DNA from: JAEYFP01 sp047602645
GTDB lineage: Bacteria > Bacillota > Clostridia > Lachnospirales > Lachnospiraceae
DNA length: 8,148 nt
Direction: 5' to 3'
NCBI GenBank assembly: GCA_047602645.1
Contig: JASGGU010000117.1
Location: forward strand, 1 to 8,148
Each line of letters opens with the position of its first letter. The stretch's first letter is position 1. The notes under the pieces were generated by a model. The model made no database searches and was not told the origin of the DNA. It was given only the letters and a program-made list of their open reading frames with translations. Shown here in pieces: positions 5,844 through 8,148 of the stretch. Made by a program: the position numbers and the translations under genes.

Positions 5844-6356
5844 ATGTCGGATAAAACAGGGGATATGGGAAACGAACGGCTGGAAGATTATTTTAGAAAA
5901 CATTACCTGTTGATTTTTCGCGTCGCATTTACGCAGGTAAAAAATCATGCCGATGCGGAGGACGTGCTGCAGGAGGTATTTGTCAGGCTGCTGAAGTATC
6001 GGCCGGAATTTGAAAATGAAGAGCATGAGCGAGCATGGCTCGTGCGGACGACGATGAATTTGTGCAGGGATTTGATAAAGAGCAAATGGAGGCGGACAAC
6101 CGTAGGTATGGAGAAAATACCGGAAACAGAGCGGGCTTATTTCAGAGTGCCGTATCTGGAGCAGGATGATACGCTGTGGGCGGTACTCGAACTTCCCATG
6201 AAATATCGGGAGTGTCTGTATTTTTTCTACTATGAGGACTACTCCGTCAGGGAGATTGCGAGAATTCTGGAAATTCCGGAAAACACGGTAAAAACAAATT
6301 TGCGGCGCGGGAGAGAAGCATTAAAAACCACATTGAAAAAGGAGGATATCGAGTGA
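5844..6356 (+). CDS. ECF-type RNA polymerase sigma factor
   Basis: This 170-residue sigma-70 family protein carries only regions 2 and 4, as in extracytoplasmic-function sigma factors. Region 2 runs from about 13 to 84, with the core-binding DAEDVLQEVFVRLL (37-50) and the promoter-melting/-10 helix around ERAWLVRTTMNLCRDLIKS (62-80). Region 4 covers about 115-162, with the helix-turn-helix YSVREIARILEIPENTVKTNLRRGREALK. No extra C-terminal domain is present. An in-frame TAG (5841-5843) precedes ATG 5844, so this is the longest possible start, but its ribosome site is poor: AGGAAGGG (5814-5821) is 22 bases away. ATG 5865 (residue 8) is an alternative, with AGGGG only two bases upstream. It overlaps the next gene by a few bases and likely controls its own operon. 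Confidence 0.9.
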   Translation: MSDKTGDMGNERLEDYFRKHYLLIFRVAFTQVKNHADAEDVLQEVFVRLLKYRPEFENEEHERAWLVRTTMNLCRDLIKSKWRRTTVGMEKIPETERAYFRVPYLEQDDTLWAVLELPMKYRECLYFFYYEDYSVREIARILEIPENTVKTNLRRGREALKTTLKKEDIE

Positions 6357-7387
6357 TGGTAAATGGGATCGGAAACCGTATTTATTCTGAAATGCTGAAT
6401 AGTCAGAAGAAAAACAGAAATGAGAAGCAGGAGGGCTTTTACGGAAATCTGCCGGACACACAGAGCAATTTGGCGCAGTCAGACTATGAAGCAAAAGCGC
6501 AAAGCAAAAGAGAGACGGCAGACAGCCGGATGGCGGCAATCAGTGCGGGCTTTTGCTGTTACGGGATGGCTTCAACGCTCTCTGTCCGGAGTGCACAAAT
6601 TACGGAGGCAGTCACAGAATGTGATGCGAAAGGCATTTCCTATAAGCAAAGTGATTATATCAAGATTTGTCCGGAAGAGGGGTACACCTTTAAGGCCCAG
6701 ATCAATGTAAGCAGGCAGTTTGTTTACTTGGAACAGAAACGTGAGGATGGAACTGTGACAGGGTATATGGCTGACCTGTCAAAAATTAATGAGGACACGG
6801 AAAATACGGTCGAGCAGGCAGCTTTGGAAGCTTGGGAAACGGTCCGGTCTTCACTCGGCAGCGGCGCACCGGAAATTCCGATCGGTGCTCTACAGATGAC
6901 AAACGAGGAGTGGGAAGAGCTGCTTTCCAGAGTGGATATTGATGAGAACGATCATTCGGCGGATCTTACCTCCCTGCAGGACCGTATCGATAATAAATCC
7001 AAATCGCCGTATTCTCATCTGGCAGAGAACGGAATTATTGAGTATAACGGTGTTGTTTTTGTGTGTGATGATAAAAATAAGGCGCTGTGCCTCGGAGACG
7101 TGACGAGCGATCCGAAAAAAGTATTGACGATTCCGCTTTCCGGCGGAGGAACTTTAAAGGTGAACCGCGATAATCTGGGAGATCTGTCAAAGGCTATCAG
7201 CATGTTTTCACCGGAGGATATCAATCTGATCATGCGGGCGGTTGCACAGGATGCCAAGATACAGCAGATGCAGAATGAGCTGGAGGAGGATAAGAACAGT
7301 ATCGGAGACGAGGCAACGGAGGAAACCGCAGGAATGGATGATGTGACCGAGGAGATGATTGGGCATCTGTTTGAGGATCGGATGTAA
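6353..7387 (+). CDS. Unrecognised acidic protein co-transcribed with the ECF sigma factor
   Basis: I do not recognise the family. The 344-residue product has a polar, Gln/Lys/Asn-rich N-terminal 58 residues (opening VNGIGNRIYSEML) and a small Ala/Cys/Gly-rich patch (60-77, with GFCCYGM) too weak to call a membrane helix. A folded middle follows (95-165, including FVYLEQKREDGTVTGYMADL), then a second folded segment (226-300, YNGVVFVCDDKNKALCLGD to SPEDINLIMRAV). It ends in a Glu/Asp-rich coiled-coil-like tail (300-344). No signal peptide or zinc-binding HxxxCxxC motif of classic ZAS anti-sigma factors is visible. GGAGG (6341-6345) serves GTG 6353 (7-base spacing) or ATG 6356 (10 bases); both overlap the sigma stop codon, giving translational coupling. 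Position suggests a regulator or effector of the sigma factor; that is inference only. Confidence 0.8.
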   Translation: MMVNGIGNRIYSEMLNSQKKNRNEKQEGFYGNLPDTQSNLAQSDYEAKAQSKRETADSRMAAISAGFCCYGMASTLSVRSAQITEAVTECDAKGISYKQSDYIKICPEEGYTFKAQINVSRQFVYLEQKREDGTVTGYMADLSKINEDTENTVEQAALEAWETVRSSLGSGAPEIPIGALQMTNEEWEELLSRVDIDENDHSADLTSLQDRIDNKSKSPYSHLAENGIIEYNGVVFVCDDKNKALCLGDVTSDPKKVLTIPLSGGGTLKVNRDNLGDLSKAISMFSPEDINLIMRAVAQDAKIQQMQNELEEDKNSIGDEATEETAGMDDVTEEMIGHLFEDRM

Positions 7388-7438
7388 GAAATGGGTACTT
7401 TAGAGTGACAGTTTACAGAAGTTTAGCACGCTGAAGGA

Positions 7439-7467
7439 TTGAAATTTTATACTGCTTTTGTTATAAT
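7439..7467 (+). promoter_or_regulatory. Strong sigma-A promoter of the cstA-like gene
   Basis: TTGAAA (7439-7444), exactly 17 bp, then a perfect TATAAT (7462-7467). Transcription should begin near 7474, leaving a leader of about 70 nt. Within it CGGGC (7475-7479) can pair with GCCCG (7509-7513), and AAGC-GGGG-GCTT forms a small stem near 7530. No recognised riboswitch was identified. Confidence 0.8.
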
Positions 7468-7544
7468 ACAAAGAACGGGCGGAGTGAGTGTTTGCTATAG
7501 GTAAAGGTGCCCGGAAATTATGATAGAAGCGGGGGCTTTTGTAA

Positions 7545-8148
7545 ATGGTTCTATTGGTTGTAGTGGGATGCGCGTTGTTTTTAGTGGTGGGTTATCTTAC
7601 ATATGGTAAGTTTCTCACCGAAAAGGTATTTGAGCTGGATGACAGCAATCCGGTCCCGTCACAGGAAATCAATGACGGCGTTGATTATGTGCCGGCGAAG
7701 AAAGGAATGCTCTTAGGCCAGCATTTTTCCGCTATTGCAGCGGCAGGTCCGATCAACGGACCAATTTTGGCGGCTGTCATGTTCGGCTGGGTTCCTGCTT
7801 TACTCTGGGTTCTGCTCGGATCGCTTTTTATCGGCGGTGTACATGACATGGGAAGTCTGGTTGCCTCAGTCAGGCACAAGGCAAAATCAATTTCTGAAGT
7901 GGTAAGGGAAAATGTTTCCCAGCGCGCATGGATTTTGTTCATGATATTTATCTGGATTACGTTGGTTTATGTAATTGTTGCATTTACGGATATCACGGCC
8001 TCCTCCTTTGTGGGAGACGTCTTACTGGAAAACGGTGATGTGGTAGCCGGTTCTGCGATCGCAAGTTCCTCACTGATGTATTTGGTTCTTCCTGTTATTA
8101 TGGGCTTGATGATGAGATATGCACATCTAAAAGAAGGTGCTGCAGTCG
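7545..8148 (+). CDS. cstA: CstA-family carbon starvation transporter, N-terminal part (cut by window end)
   Basis: CstA-family proteins are multi-helix inner-membrane permeases tied to peptide and pyruvate uptake during carbon limitation. The 201 visible residues start with a membrane helix (2-20). They then contain the family's DDSNPVPS and GVDYVPAKK segments (32-53) and the conserved core GQHFSAIAAAGPINGP (58-73). FGWVPALLWVLLGSLFIGGVHD (80-101) and the SVRHKAKSISEVV loop (108-120) follow, with further helices at about 127-148 and 172-190. Family members run to about 470-700 residues, so well over half lies beyond base 8148. ATG 7545 is directly preceded by an in-frame TAA (7542-7544), which fixes the 5' limit. 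The ribosome site is unimpressive (GGGGG about ten bases upstream). It has its own promoter and is separate from the sigma operon. Confidence 0.9.
   Translation, partial: MVLLVVVGCALFLVVGYLTYGKFLTEKVFELDDSNPVPSQEINDGVDYVPAKKGMLLGQHFSAIAAAGPINGPILAAVMFGWVPALLWVLLGSLFIGGVHDMGSLVASVRHKAKSISEVVRENVSQRAWILFMIFIWITLVYVIVAFTDITASSFVGDVLLENGDVVAGSAIASSSLMYLVLPVIMGLMMRYAHLKEGAAV

Noticed and set aside
7520..7609. 29-codon open frame overlapping the cstA start
   Set aside because: It is in another frame from cstA, has no good ribosome site, and its composition is not protein-like. It could be a leader peptide, but nothing supports that.

Overview
The window looks like chromosomal DNA from a low-to-moderate GC Firmicute, most likely a gut Clostridium-class organism of the Lachnospiraceae type. 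This rests on Shine-Dalgarno-rich starts (GGAGG), sigma-A promoters with TGn extended -10 boxes, a Bacillus sigma-W-like ECF promoter, an MptD/Trep_Strep-type ECF transporter S component and an ABC-F protein. The assignment is inference; there is no rRNA or other taxonomic marker here.

Layout, left to right. (1) Positions 58-1470: a promoter with an overlapping palindromic operator drives an O-acetylhomoserine sulfhydrylase (metY type, +), which ends in a strong UUCG-loop terminator (1528-1554). (2) Positions 1552-1691: a gene-free stretch packed with small hairpins. It adjoins the broken end of a truncated EcfT-like gene (1661-1852, -). Upstream of that lies an intact S-component gene (1827-2444, -), so an energy-coupling-factor vitamin/metal uptake operon appears to have decayed. 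(3) Positions 2445-3615: a divergently transcribed AraC-family regulator (+) whose promoter overlaps an 8-bp inverted repeat. It probably starts at 2635, not at the first in-frame ATG at 2467. (4) Positions 3631-5187: an ABC-F ATPase (-), convergent with araC and only 15 bp away, with its own promoter and a short leader.

(5) Positions 5281-5781: a stand-alone gene for a 124-residue membrane protein. It carries the IIG-ADGPT signature of the beta subunit of sodium-pumping decarboxylases (OadB/GcdB/MmdB) but is about a third of that subunit's size. It has its own promoter, a palindrome around the -10 box, and a terminator. (6) Positions 5781-7387: a two-gene operon of an ECF sigma factor and an unrecognised 344-residue acidic protein, translationally coupled by a stop/start overlap. 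It is preceded by a sequence that closely matches ECF (sigma-W/M-like) promoters, suggesting autoregulation. (7) Positions 7439-8148: a near-consensus sigma-A promoter and the first 201 codons of a CstA-family carbon-starvation/peptide or pyruvate transporter, cut by the window edge.

Functionally these are mostly independent transcription units. The ones most worth follow-up are the ECF sigma/unknown-protein pair, the mini OadB-like protein, and the decayed ECF transporter with its intact divergent AraC regulator. No CRISPR array, tRNA, rRNA, transposase or phage gene was seen.
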